Below are positions 19,992-29,600 of a stretch of DNA of 64,000 bases, in pieces (position 1 is the stretch's first letter; the number at the start of each line of letters is the position of its first letter). The stretch covers positions 124,001-188,000 of the forward strand of contig NC_035922.1 in NCBI RefSeq assembly GCF_000348985.1. The letters run 5' to 3'. Source of the DNA: Huiozyma naganishii CBS 8797 (taxonomy: Eukaryota > Ascomycota > Saccharomycetes > Saccharomycetales > Saccharomycetaceae). Under the pieces are notes generated by a model that saw nothing but the letters and a program-made list of their open reading frames with translations, did not search any database and was not told the origin of the DNA. Made by a program: the position numbers and the translations under genes.

Positions 19992-21082
19992 ATGCCAAGT
20001 ATGTTTATACATCGTGCATTGTCTGTTTGAATACAACGGACAATGATATAGAAAACTATAGTTTTCTATAGAGGATCGGGCCCTCGTATAAAGTATTGGT
20101 GTTTTATTATCCCTTGGTATTTATCCTCTCAGTTATCGTGGATCACTTGTATTTCGCTGTTGAAAAATCAACTCTTCTTCCTTGGTAGATAGAACTTTGC
20201 ACTGAACCCCCGACACTTCAGGTAAAGAGTACTCATCTATCTACTGCAGATATGGGAAGAATTGCTCGATAATTCTCTTTATTGCTCCCAGTGATGGCGA
20301 AATTCTTTGACACGTATCGTTGAGGACATATATCATGGCCTAATCCCATATTGTACGAATCCTTGAACCCCTCGAAAATGTTTGGAAGGAGGTGTGTGAC
20401 GGCGAGTTATATATATCGCGATTCGCCGTCAATCCTTTCCCCACTATTTTCTCTCCCACTCAAATCGTAGTGTACTAACAACAAGTTACTTTATCGTTTT
20501 CATATTACAGGAGCCCCAAGAACTTACTCTAAGACTTACTCTACTCCAAAGAGACCTTACGAATCTTCCCGTTTGGACGCCGAATTGAAGTTGGCTGGTG
20601 AATTCGGTCTAAAGAACAAGAGAGAGATTTACAGAATCTCCTTCCAATTGTCTAAGATCAGAAGAGCCGCCAGAGACTTGTTGACCAGAGACGAAAAGGA
20701 CCCAAAGAGACTTTTCGAAGGTAATGCCTTGATCAGAAGATTGGTGAGAATCGGTGTTTTGTCCGAAGACAAGAAGAAGCTGGATTACGTCTTGGCTTTG
20801 AAAGTCGAGGATTTCTTGGAAAGAAGACTGCAAACCCAAGTCTACAAGCTGGGTTTGGCCAAGTCTGTCCACCACGCCAGAGTCTTGATCTCTCAAAGAC
20901 ACATCGCTGTTGGTAAGCAAATCGTCAACATCCCATCTTTCATGGTCAGATTGGACTCTGAAAAGCACATTGACTTCGCTGCTACTTCTCCATTCGGTGG
21001 TGCCAGACCAGGTAGAGTTGCCAGAAAGAACGCTGGTAAGATCTCTGGTGACGCTGAAGAAGCCGCTGAAGACGAAGAATAA
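19992..21082 (+). CDS. RPS9A: 40S ribosomal protein uS4 (Rps9), one intron
   Basis: Small-subunit ribosomal protein uS4, a primary rRNA binder involved in decoding fidelity. Exon 1 is 7 nt (ATGCCAA, 19992-19998), the intron is 19999-20510, and exon 2 is 20511-21082. Joining restores MPRAPRTYS and a 192-residue protein (about 197 in S. cerevisiae). The S4 RNA-binding domain is recognisable ([22 protein letters not shown]), with the basic C-terminus [14 protein letters not shown]. Donor GTATGT, branch site TACTAAC at 20473-20479 and acceptor CAG at 20508-20510 are all consensus. By position it is the YPL081W copy; the sister copy in S. cerevisiae is RPS9B. Strong codon bias fits a highly expressed gene. 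Confidence 0.97.
19999..20510 (+). other. RPS9 intron
   Basis: 512-bp intron: GTATGT donor, TACTAAC at 20473-20479, CAG acceptor. It contains a perfect 24-nt palindrome at 20047-20070 (10-bp stem TATAGAAAAC, loop TATA), a strong potential hairpin 48 nt into the intron. Confidence 0.93.
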
Positions 21083-21753
21083 ACACATCGATACTAATGG
21101 GACCACGGAACACGATCATTACATAAGGCATGGGATGCGCAGGGGAAGCAACCTAACTCTCACTATAGTAAATTTAAGGACTGTATAATATCATTTAAGT
21201 ATAAACTAATATGCTGAAACAATCGTGTAATTTCAATCACTAGTAGACATCTTGCTTGCACCTCTTCACATAGATAGTTTTTGAACAAAATATTTGTGAC
21301 AAAGTCGGACACCCATACATATACTACCAAATTGTTTTGCAATTTAGCTTTAGTTATGAAAATTCGATACGGAAGAATTACCCGAAAAAGAAAATCTTTA
21401 GTTTTTCTTTGGGTGGACATTCAAAACAGAGTGTTCCAACGAGCCTAGAGTGGAGCCCAGGCCCGTCCAGAAGCATTTACGCAGAAGGAGAACTGTGCCC
21501 CGCGCCTCTCCTCCAGGCGGGACAACTTTTGCCTGGACAGAAGTTTTCGGTCAGCTGGGCTCGCCAGGAATTGCAGTGCGGAAACGCAACGTCCTGGTAG
21601 TTTCACCGATCGATGGTCTGTAGGCAGAATACCGTTCTGGCGATGGTTCTAAGTGCTCTCCGGGTATTAATCGGTAACACATTACAACTGTTAGCCCTTG
21701 TGTTGCTAGTAGGATTTGCCAAAAGAGCAGTAGAACAACAATAATAAGCAAAA
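21083..21753. promoter_or_regulatory. RPL21 promoter region
   Basis: 671 bp between RPS9 and RPL21 on the same strand. It includes the RPS9 3' end and one excellent Rap1 match at 21309-21321; no gene seen. Confidence 0.6.
21309..21321 (+). promoter_or_regulatory. Candidate Rap1 site upstream of RPL21
   Basis: ACACCCATACATA, a full 13-bp match to the Rap1 consensus, 433 bp before the RPL21 ATG and 227 bp after the RPS9 stop. Confidence 0.75.
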
Positions 21754-22616
21754 ATGGGTAAATCGTATGCATATATACTGTCAACTACCGAATGAACTAC
21801 TAGGAACTTATGGATTGATTTAGAGATGAACTTTGTTTCACGAAAATGGCATATGAAGGTAGCTACTACGCTAGCTCCAAAGAATGCCGCTACATGAGGA
21901 TGATCCGTTTACACGATGGTTAACTTGATTCACTGAGAAGCCAACAGGAAGGTATTCTTACTAAATGGATAATTTTAGAATGTTTACAGTGAACAAAATA
22001 ACGTCCAGTGTCCTAGTACCATTACAACCTAATATGAATGTTTGAATGTCTTTACTAACCGAATCACAATTTTAATTGAGTAATGCGCTGTTTCAATCAG
22101 CCGTAACTACCATTTTATTTTAACCCCCCCTCTTTTTAATACAGTCACGGTTACAGATCTCGTACTCGTTACATGTTCCAACGTGACTTCAGGAAGCACG
22201 GGGCCGTCGCCTTGTCTACCTACCTGAAGGTCTACAAAGTTGGTGACATTGTCGACATCAAGGCCAACGGTTCCATCCAGAAGGGTATGCCACACAAGTT
22301 CTACCAAGGTAAGACCGGTGTCGTCTACAACGTCACCAAGTCCTCTGTCGGTGTCATCATCAACAAGATGGTCGGTAACAGATACCTTGAAAAGAGATTG
22401 AACTTGAGAGTCGAGCACATCAAGCACTCCAAGTGTAGAGCTGAGTTCTTGGAAAGAGTCAAGGCCAACGCTGCCAAGAGAGTTGAGGCCAAGGCCCAAG
22501 GTGTTGCCGTCCAATTGAAGAGACAGCCAGCCCAGCCAAGAGAAGCCCGTGTTGTTTCCACCGAAGGTAACATCCCACAAACCTTGGCTCCAGTGCCATA
22601 CGAAACCTTCATTTAA
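21754..22616 (+). CDS. RPL21B: 60S ribosomal protein eL21 (Rpl21), one intron
   Basis: Large-subunit ribosomal protein eL21. Exon 1 is 11 nt (ATGGGTAAATC, 21754-21764), the intron is 21765-22144, and exon 2 is 22145-22616. Joining gives [20 protein letters not shown] and a 160-residue protein, the same length as in S. cerevisiae. The body ([36 protein letters not shown]) and the C-terminus PVPYETFI are typical. The branch site TACTAAC is at 22053-22059. The donor is GTATGC, differing from consensus at the last base. Position matches YPL079W, between RPS9 and ATP4. Confidence 0.97.
21765..22144 (+). other. RPL21 intron
   Basis: 380-bp intron with donor GTATGC, branch site TACTAAC at 22053-22059 and acceptor ACAG ending at 22144. 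I found no convincing snoRNA box pair inside. Confidence 0.93.
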
Positions 22617-22962
22617 TCTATTTTTTGGTGTATTATATACTGATATATTGTCTTTCCATCTGTCTCACCTTTTCAAATAAATATTTCGATAGTCATTCTA
22701 TAACTTGATATATTTATATGTACAATTCCCTAATTGCAAATAACATGAAAATCTCTTCGATAAGAGAATGTTTTTGACAGTTGGAGTCAAGTTTATTGAT
22801 GGTTACGTTATGATACATACATATATGCGTATATAGCATTGAGGAGTTGAAGAAAAAAAGAATATCTAAAATAGCACCCCATATCATGTACGATGTTTTG
22901 TAATGAGGTGGTTGTGTTCTCAGTAAGCGGAGCAAATAAGCTTTTTTTTCCAGACAAGATCT
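22617..22962. other. RPL21/ATP4 convergent intergenic region
   Basis: 346 bp of AT-rich sequence between convergent genes, holding only their 3' ends. Confidence 0.6.
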
Positions 22963-23691
22963 CTACTTCAAAGTACTAAACACTTTTTCCACGTCAGCGA
23001 TGGACTGTTGTAAGATTTTGTCCTGGAATTTAGGGTTGTCCAGTTCTGATTGCACCTTGGCTATCAACGCCTCTACGGTCTTTCTCTGCTCCAATTGGCG
23101 CAGCGACGCCTCGTATCTGACCCACGAGTCCAAAACAGACCTAGCATGCTGAGCCAGGTCGACTTTCTGCTTCAATTCGAACGCCTTGGCCTCCAGCTCC
23201 ACGGTCTCCTTCGAGACGTCGAACAAGACTTTTGTAATCTGGGAGACGTTGGTTAGCTCAGACACGGAATCGATTCTCTCCTTAACCGCGCTGACATGCC
23301 TCTCTCTGGACGCATTCAGCACATCTGCGACTTTCTTCATTCTCGCCTCTGCAAAAGTGTTATAAGCTGGAGCTGCAAACTTCGCCATCAGCGCCCCGAC
23401 GGTCAAGAAACTCAGCAGCAAAATGGACTCCTCGTTGATCACGTACAGCTCATTAGATATCGCGTAGATCGCTGCCGCAGCGGAAGTCCCCAAGATCCCC
23501 GTCTTCGACAGGACACTGTTCCCAGGCAACGCATCGATGATCGACTGCGCCTTGGTCTTTGGGTCCTCTGGAACACCAGACTTCGAATTCACCCTCGTCG
23601 ATACAGAGAAGCACCGGACTGTCCCACCAACAGCGGACCGATTCAAAAGAACCCTAGCAGTAGGTCTTAACGCCAATGCACGTAGACTCAT
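22963..23691 (-). CDS. ATP4: ATP synthase peripheral stalk subunit b (Atp4)
   Basis: Subunit b of the mitochondrial F1Fo-ATP synthase stator stalk. The frame is open for 43 further codons upstream, but the start is set at 23691 (MSLRALALRPTARVLLNR) because that gives a 242-residue precursor (244 in S. cerevisiae) beginning with a basic amphipathic mitochondrial presequence. The mature part has two hydrophobic membrane segments (ILGTSAAAAIYAISNELYVI and ILLLSFLTVGALMAKF), then a long charged helix (ARMKKVADVLNASRERHVSAVK, LDSWVRYEASLRQLEQR), all recognisable subunit-b features. Order matches YPL078C. Confidence 0.95.
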   Translation of the reverse strand: MSLRALALRPTARVLLNRSAVGGTVRCFSVSTRVNSKSGVPEDPKTKAQSIIDALPGNSVLSKTGILGTSAAAAIYAISNELYVINEESILLLSFLTVGALMAKFAAPAYNTFAEARMKKVADVLNASRERHVSAVKERIDSVSELTNVSQITKVLFDVSKETVELEAKAFELKQKVDLAQHARSVLDSWVRYEASLRQLEQRKTVEALIAKVQSELDNPKFQDKILQQSIADVEKVFSTLK

Positions 23692-23970
23692 CCCTTTTAA
23701 CCTTTTGGAAATAATGTGTAAGTTGCTACCGTGTATATTCAGCACTGTTCTAACCAGACTTAGAAAGCACACGCACAGAGACAGACACGATAGACCAACA
23801 GATACACCTCTACCCTCCAAACACCAGCGACAAACAGAGGAGGGGGTGGGGAGTAAAGGCCCTTCAACTTCGTCACTTCTTCAACTTTTTTCAACTTTCG
23901 ATATTTTTTTGTGGTTTCGAGAAACGCGATGCTGCTGCCAATAGTCTGATGTGATTGGCCGGGGATTTGT

Positions 23971-25179
23971 TCACAAGCTCTTGATGGTGTCTATGAGACT
24001 GGACATGTTCTTGATCGTCTCTGGGTTGTCCATGATGCTGTTCATTGCCATTGTGTCCGTCACCATGTTCGCCGAGGGGCTCGACGAGAGCGTGTGCGCT
24101 ATGTTGTTGGCGTCTGTAGTCGTCGCTGTATTGGTAGTCGCCGCGCCCGCCGCAGTGGAGCTGTTTGATGCACGGCTGGCCGCCGCGTCTGCCGTGTACT
24201 CGTACTCCGACAGCGTGCCGTTCGTCTTGTGTGACTGGATTTTTGACAGTGCGGAGGCCTGCAGTTGGTGCCGTTTCTGCTCCTCCATTTTCTGGTTCTT
24301 CAACCGCAGCTGCTGTACGAGTTTGAGGTGGCCCTGGCGTAGCTTCAGCAGTTTCCCCTCGAACCCAGGCGGGAAGGACTCGTACAGGCCAATCTCCTCG
24401 ACGTCTCTCTTGATGCTATCCAGCTGCTCGATGTCCGCAAAGAGCTTGTCTTGAGTGTCCACGGGCGGGTGCGTTACCAACCGCGAGATTCCTTGTTTCC
24501 TGCGCGGTTTGAACCCCTGGGATGGATGTGGAGCACCCGCAGTCTCAGTGTTGTTGGCACGACGAGAGGTCTGCGTTGGTTGTTCCGCCGCACTGTTGCC
24601 CTGTACATTCTCGTTCGACTCGTCAAAGTTGGAAACAGCGATATGCGGGAGCTCGGGCCCAGTGGATGCCTCTGGTTTCACCGTTTTGGAATGCCGCCTG
24701 GGCAAGTGTTGGCCACCACCCGAGGCAAGCCTGCTGTACCTTGAAGATGCGATATCGCTGTTGTCAAACTCGCACTGCACAAATATATCCGTGTTCGGGA
24801 GCGTCCGCGCCACTACTTTGTACTGCATATCGTTATTGATACTGTTACCTTCGCCGTCCTCGTCCTCATCGTCAGCATTACCCGCGTAATCCTCGTAATC
24901 GGCCTCCTCATCGACCAAACGACCACCATCCGTTGTCGTGCTCGTGGTGGTGGTCGTAGTGGCTAGCGGTGTTTGCATGTATTTCGAACCGAAAAGGTCC
25001 ATATCTAAATCGTCCTCGTCATACTCTTCCTCATCCTCCTCACCCTCATCCTCGTTATCTTCTTTGTACCCGTCCTGTTCATTGGTAAGCACTTTGCTCA
25101 CCCTACGGGACGGTACTGGGAGATGGAGTAGCACTGACTGACCCGTTTCAGACCCTGTATCCGTGAGGTAATTGGACAT
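23971..25179 (-). CDS. YPL077C-like protein of unknown function
   Basis: 402 residues, considerably longer than S. cerevisiae YPL077C (about 240). I assign it by position between ATP4 and GPI2; no known domain is recognised. The N-terminal third has a very acidic tract (about residues 38-60) and a Thr-rich low-complexity run. Basic RRKQGISRL appears mid-protein. The most conserved-looking part is near residues 240-310 (LYESFPPGFEGKLLKLRQ and a following charged helix that could form a coiled coil). The C-terminus DNPETIKNMSSLIDTIKSL looks helical. The acidic and basic segments suggest a nuclear protein, but that is inference. Confidence 0.7.
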   Translation of the reverse strand: MSNYLTDTGSETGQSVLLHLPVPSRRVSKVLTNEQDGYKEDNEDEGEEDEEEYDEDDLDMDLFGSKYMQTPLATTTTTTSTTTDGGRLVDEEADYEDYAGNADDEDEDGEGNSINNDMQYKVVARTLPNTDIFVQCEFDNSDIASSRYSRLASGGGQHLPRRHSKTVKPEASTGPELPHIAVSNFDESNENVQGNSAAEQPTQTSRRANNTETAGAPHPSQGFKPRRKQGISRLVTHPPVDTQDKLFADIEQLDSIKRDVEEIGLYESFPPGFEGKLLKLRQGHLKLVQQLRLKNQKMEEQKRHQLQASALSKIQSHKTNGTLSEYEYTADAAASRASNSSTAAGAATTNTATTTDANNIAHTLSSSPSANMVTDTMAMNSIMDNPETIKNMSSLIDTIKSL

Positions 25180-25402
25180 CTCTTCCCCCTCCCTATCTCC
25201 TCTACAAGCTTTTCAGAGTCGAGCGATGACCTGTTTCAGTCTTCCCCAAACAACTGCGATAAATTGCAATATATTATTATAGATGAAAAGTATCATTATC
25301 AGTTTTTCCCCACTAAGCGCGCAGAGGGTGAAGAAGAAGAAGAAGAAGTAAAGGAAAGAGGGGACAGGAAGGCTGTAGCGGAATCGTTACCATCAATCCA
25401 CC

Positions 25403-26260
25403 ATGGATGAGCAAGATGTGGCGAGACAGTCCTCCCAAGCAAACAGGTCTAGGAAACCTTGGGAACGTTTACTGTGGTTGAAACAAGAGTATCCTGACAA
25501 CTACACTGACCCGAATTTCGTGCGCTTTATGACGACTTTCCCCCTGACACAGTACAATTACGACTACGAGGTGATCCGTCAAGATTTTATGAATTTCTAC
25601 TTCATCATTTTGAACAAATGCTTTGTGTTTATCACTTTTGGTTACGTGTACGACTACGAGTACGACCCAGTACCACTGTGTGCCGCGGTGACATTTTTCA
25701 CTGCCGCGTGGTCTATCTACCAGATGAGGGGTCAAGTGTTACAGAGCTTAAAACCGTGTGTGATAATCACATTTACACTGCTTACAATCTCCCCCGTGTT
25801 GAAATCGCTGTCGAAGAGCACGTCATCGGACTCCATATGGACAATATCGTTCTGGTTAACACTGTACTACCTGTTTACGGTCTTCAAGAGCATGGCGGGT
25901 ACCAACAGAAGCCGGAACCTGAGCACCAATGTACTACTGATGAACGTGACGCTGCTTTCGTCGAGACTAGCGACCACCACGCAGGTGTTCTGCTTCTTAC
26001 TCCTCTGCATCCAAATCAACGTGATTCTACCACGGCTGGTCAACCTGTCCAGTTTCGCAATCTCACTCGTCTCCAACGTCGTCGTCTACAGCTACATCAG
26101 TGTCACACTAAACATGCCCGCTACGATTGTCTTCGGCGTGTTTTCTCTACTGTTTATAGGCGTGCTGCCCAGGCTGTTCTGGTACTGGGAGACCTACTAC
26201 AAGTGCCCCACACCCGAGGTGCTCTCCTTCTGGGACGCGAGCGTCCCCATCCTGGACTAG
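25403..26260 (+). CDS. GPI2: Gpi2, GPI-GlcNAc transferase subunit (PIG-C)
   Basis: Subunit of the ER complex that transfers GlcNAc to phosphatidylinositol, the first step of GPI anchor synthesis. 285 residues against 280 in S. cerevisiae. The N-terminal signature KPWERLLWLKQEYPDNYTDP is characteristic of PIG-C. It is followed by several hydrophobic segments (VLKSLSKSTS then IWTISFWLTLYYLFTVF, VFCFLLLCIQINVILPRLV, IVFGVFSLLFIGVLPRLFWY), consistent with a multipass membrane protein. The ATG at 25403 sits in CCACCATGG. Order matches YPL076W between YPL077C and GCR1. Confidence 0.95.
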   Translation: MDEQDVARQSSQANRSRKPWERLLWLKQEYPDNYTDPNFVRFMTTFPLTQYNYDYEVIRQDFMNFYFIILNKCFVFITFGYVYDYEYDPVPLCAAVTFFTAAWSIYQMRGQVLQSLKPCVIITFTLLTISPVLKSLSKSTSSDSIWTISFWLTLYYLFTVFKSMAGTNRSRNLSTNVLLMNVTLLSSRLATTTQVFCFLLLCIQINVILPRLVNLSSFAISLVSNVVVYSYISVTLNMPATIVFGVFSLLFIGVLPRLFWYWETYYKCPTPEVLSFWDASVPILD

Positions 26261-26646
26261 CCAGTATAGTGCCCACCCATTTACTGGCGCGAGTGCCCGC
26301 CCACTGCACCCGCACACCGCACTGTGCGCCGCAGCCGCGACGGGCGTCCTCTAAAACCGCAAAATGTGCCAAAACCGGCAATCACAATCGCATTTTTAGA
26401 GGAAGCCGGGTGAACCCCCGCGCCCCACCGGGTGACGGCGAAAACAACGGGGTTTTGCAGAAGAAGAAGAGGAAGAGAAAAACAAGAAGTTGAAGAAGAA
26501 GAAGACGACAACTACTACTACACGGCCCCATCAGGAGTAGGAGCACCACTGCTTGATTATCACAAGATAGAGGTGGACAGGACCCCGACAGCTATACACT
26601 ACTGCTTGTGGGGTGTACGCTGATGACGACGACGACGACGGTGATG
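26261..26646. promoter_or_regulatory. GCR1 upstream region
   Basis: About 385 bp between the GPI2 stop and the GCR1 first exon. It is GC-rich at 26270-26450 with an A/G-rich stretch near 26460-26505. The tract 26623-26649 has two kinds of in-frame ATG (see GCR1). Confidence 0.45.
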
Positions 26647-29600
26647 ATGGTATGTTTGCTGGTTTGATTACTTACTTGCCCTTTTTTTTCAGTTGTGTCT
26701 GTGTAATTGGTTTGATCGCACATAAGGCTCCCCACCTACCTTTCTAAATTTAATATATTATTTTTTTTCTGTGCTTTTACAGTGCTTCCTTGTGGGTGTT
26801 GTTTCTGGACACAGCACTGTTATGAGACTTTTGAGTTTACGTGCCGCCATACTTGGTTTTTTTAGGCAGAGAGACTGAACGTGCTCTTTATAATTATTCT
26901 TCTTTTTCTTACTATTATTTTTTTTCTTTCTTTCTGAAATCCCGTCGTCCTCTATAAGTAAAATCAGTCCCTAAACCGGGTTCCCCAAGTATATCTCGGG
27001 TTGTTTGACCATTTCCTTCGACCTTTCCGTCTTTTTCCTTATTTTTTTCCCATTCCAGTTTATTTTTTAGTGGATGCTCGGAGTGCCACTACCACTATTT
27101 ATTATAGGTTGTTGCTTTATTTGAGACGGGGTTTCGAGGAACAGGGGAAAATAAAATAAAATAGCTATCTCATCCAGTCGCGCTTACTCTATTCATTTTG
27201 GCCCTTAATTTTTTTTACCTGTTTGCTTCAGGTTTCCTCTATTCCTGTTCTTCATTCTTTTTTCGTTTCTTTTCTTTTTGAGATCTTTAAGGGAATAGTA
27301 ATAGGGCGTTTCAGAGCAGGCTCACCGGTGAAAGACTACTAATAAACTGACCAACTCTCGAACTAAAAGCGGGGAACTGCTTTATTGTTTGCTTACCTGG
27401 TTTTTTGTTTTACGTTCTCTCCATTTAATCTTTTTTTTGTTTGTGTGTTTTGACCCCGCTACTCAGACATGTCATTAAACCCTCTCGACTATTATTACTA
27501 TCATTACAATTTGGTGGAATCAGGGCACAAAAACAGACAAAACAATTCAACATAATTAAAACGGGACTCCCCAGAAGAATAAAATAAAATAAAAGAAGGA
27601 GCTTATAGAAGGAAGTGGGAGCAGAACTAACACTGGTCTCAGGTTTTTTACATGTACCATTCAAACCAATTCTCACAGTCACTTCAAAGTGACAGTAATG
27701 ACACAGATCCCAATGACAATGCAAGTACTAACAAATTACAATCTTATCTTTCACAACAGGAACAGCAATCGCAGACAAGTAGTTCCCATACCACGGCAAA
27801 CTTCTACGCCATAACACAGTACATCCTACAATCTTACTTCAAAGTAGAAATCAACAGTCTTTCGTCCCTTAGACTTATAGACATGATAGTGGACCAGACG
27901 TACCCAGATTCGCTCACTTTAAGAAAACTAAACGATTCAAACTCATACCAGACATACCAGTACTTCAACACTATATCCAGAGACCCGGACATCTCGAGGT
28001 GTCCCATATTTGCTCTCTCAGTATACTTCGTCATACGATGGTCGCACCCTAATCCATCCATTACAATAAACAACTGTAACTCAATAAAGTTGCTAGACGC
28101 AAATCTGATCACGTACGACTCGGACCCTCTTCAGTACATTCAAAACCACTTGAATGGGAATATAAACTCAACGGAGAGGATACAGCGGTCTACCGTGTTT
28201 GAACCGTCACGGGACTTGATTGATTTGGTGTTTCCCTGGTTACCAATGTTCAGGCAAGACATGCACCTTATCGATAGAACAAATTACAAGTTACACTCGC
28301 TGTGTGAACTGTTTGAGTTTATGGGTAGGATTATAGTACAAGATTTAAGATACTTGAACCAGCACGCACTGCTGCTACCGAACATCGTATCATTCATGTC
28401 CAAATTCATACCAGATCTGTTCCAAAATAGCAATTTTAGGGGAGTCAACAGTGCTGGAGCTTCTGTAAATAATAATATCGACTCAACGGCCAACGTCCCA
28501 GAAGATACAGGGGCGATCAACCCAATATTTAACCAACGAGCACCAGATGTGCCTGAAGGCAGTGACCCTTATATTCAAATGTTCAACGAAACGAACGACA
28601 AGTTGAACGAAAAAGTGGATACAAGGTTTTCAGAACTATCCCAAAAGATGACCACGGAGACAATACGACTGAGTCAGCAAGTGAATCAATTAAAATCAGA
28701 TCTTAACTCGCTGACCTCAATGTGCACGCAAATCTTGCAAGGTCAGCGGCAGATGTTTTCGGGACAACTGAGCAATGCGGCGAACACGCCCTTGCCCACA
28801 AACCAGTACGGGAACTTTGCTTCTGGTTCACAGAACTCCCCCAATAATGGCGTGAAACTAGGAGGTATGTCATCACTGGACAGAACCTCTAACAATAATA
28901 CATTCACCGGTGATGGTATAACAAATTTAGACGCACTGAATTCAGATGAGAATGCTGCACGCATGAACCAAAGACAAACGATTGCAGGTATGCCCCCCTT
29001 GGACAATTTTGGAGCCATTAATACACTCGGCCACCAATCACAAATGAGATCCTTCCAACAACCTCGCAGGCCATCTATAGGTTCCAACTCTAACCGGTTG
29101 TCTCCTCAAATAAAGTCGAATGCCCAAATACAGCAAGAGCTTACGAAGAAAAGGATGTTACCATTGCCTGCTTCCGGCTCCATGAGCGCACACGTTGGGT
29201 CCCCATTTTCACCTACATCGCCAGGAAATTTCACCACTGCTGAATCTCCTTATACAAAGAGGATCAGACTAGAAAATAAACCTACCCCATCACAAACGGC
29301 ATTGGATATGCTGCTGTCGAGGTCTGTTCCGAGCCCGAAGCCCCCATTACCCACTACTTTCAGAAACGAAAGGACTGCCGAACAATCCCAAATAAACTCG
29401 CCGACGTTCCTGCTCAATCAACCTGATGCATCCGAATCAGATTCTGAGTCTGTTAGTATTACTTCGGAACCATTAATGGAGTCTGCTGAACAGCCAGGAA
29501 ATGTGCAACATACGGGAGGCGACGATAGTTTACACATTAACGAACAATCGAAGCAGGCCAATTCTTACCCTACCAGTAAAGAGGCACATCCTCCTAGTGA

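Noticed and set aside
21765..22144. Possible box C/D snoRNA in the RPL21 intron (GATGATC and CACTGA)
   Set aside because: The C-box match is poor and there is no terminal stem or paired C'/D' boxes.
25618..26493. 291-codon frame overlapping GPI2 in another phase
   Set aside because: GPI2 frame carries the conserved protein; the other is a shadow that runs into GC-rich flank.
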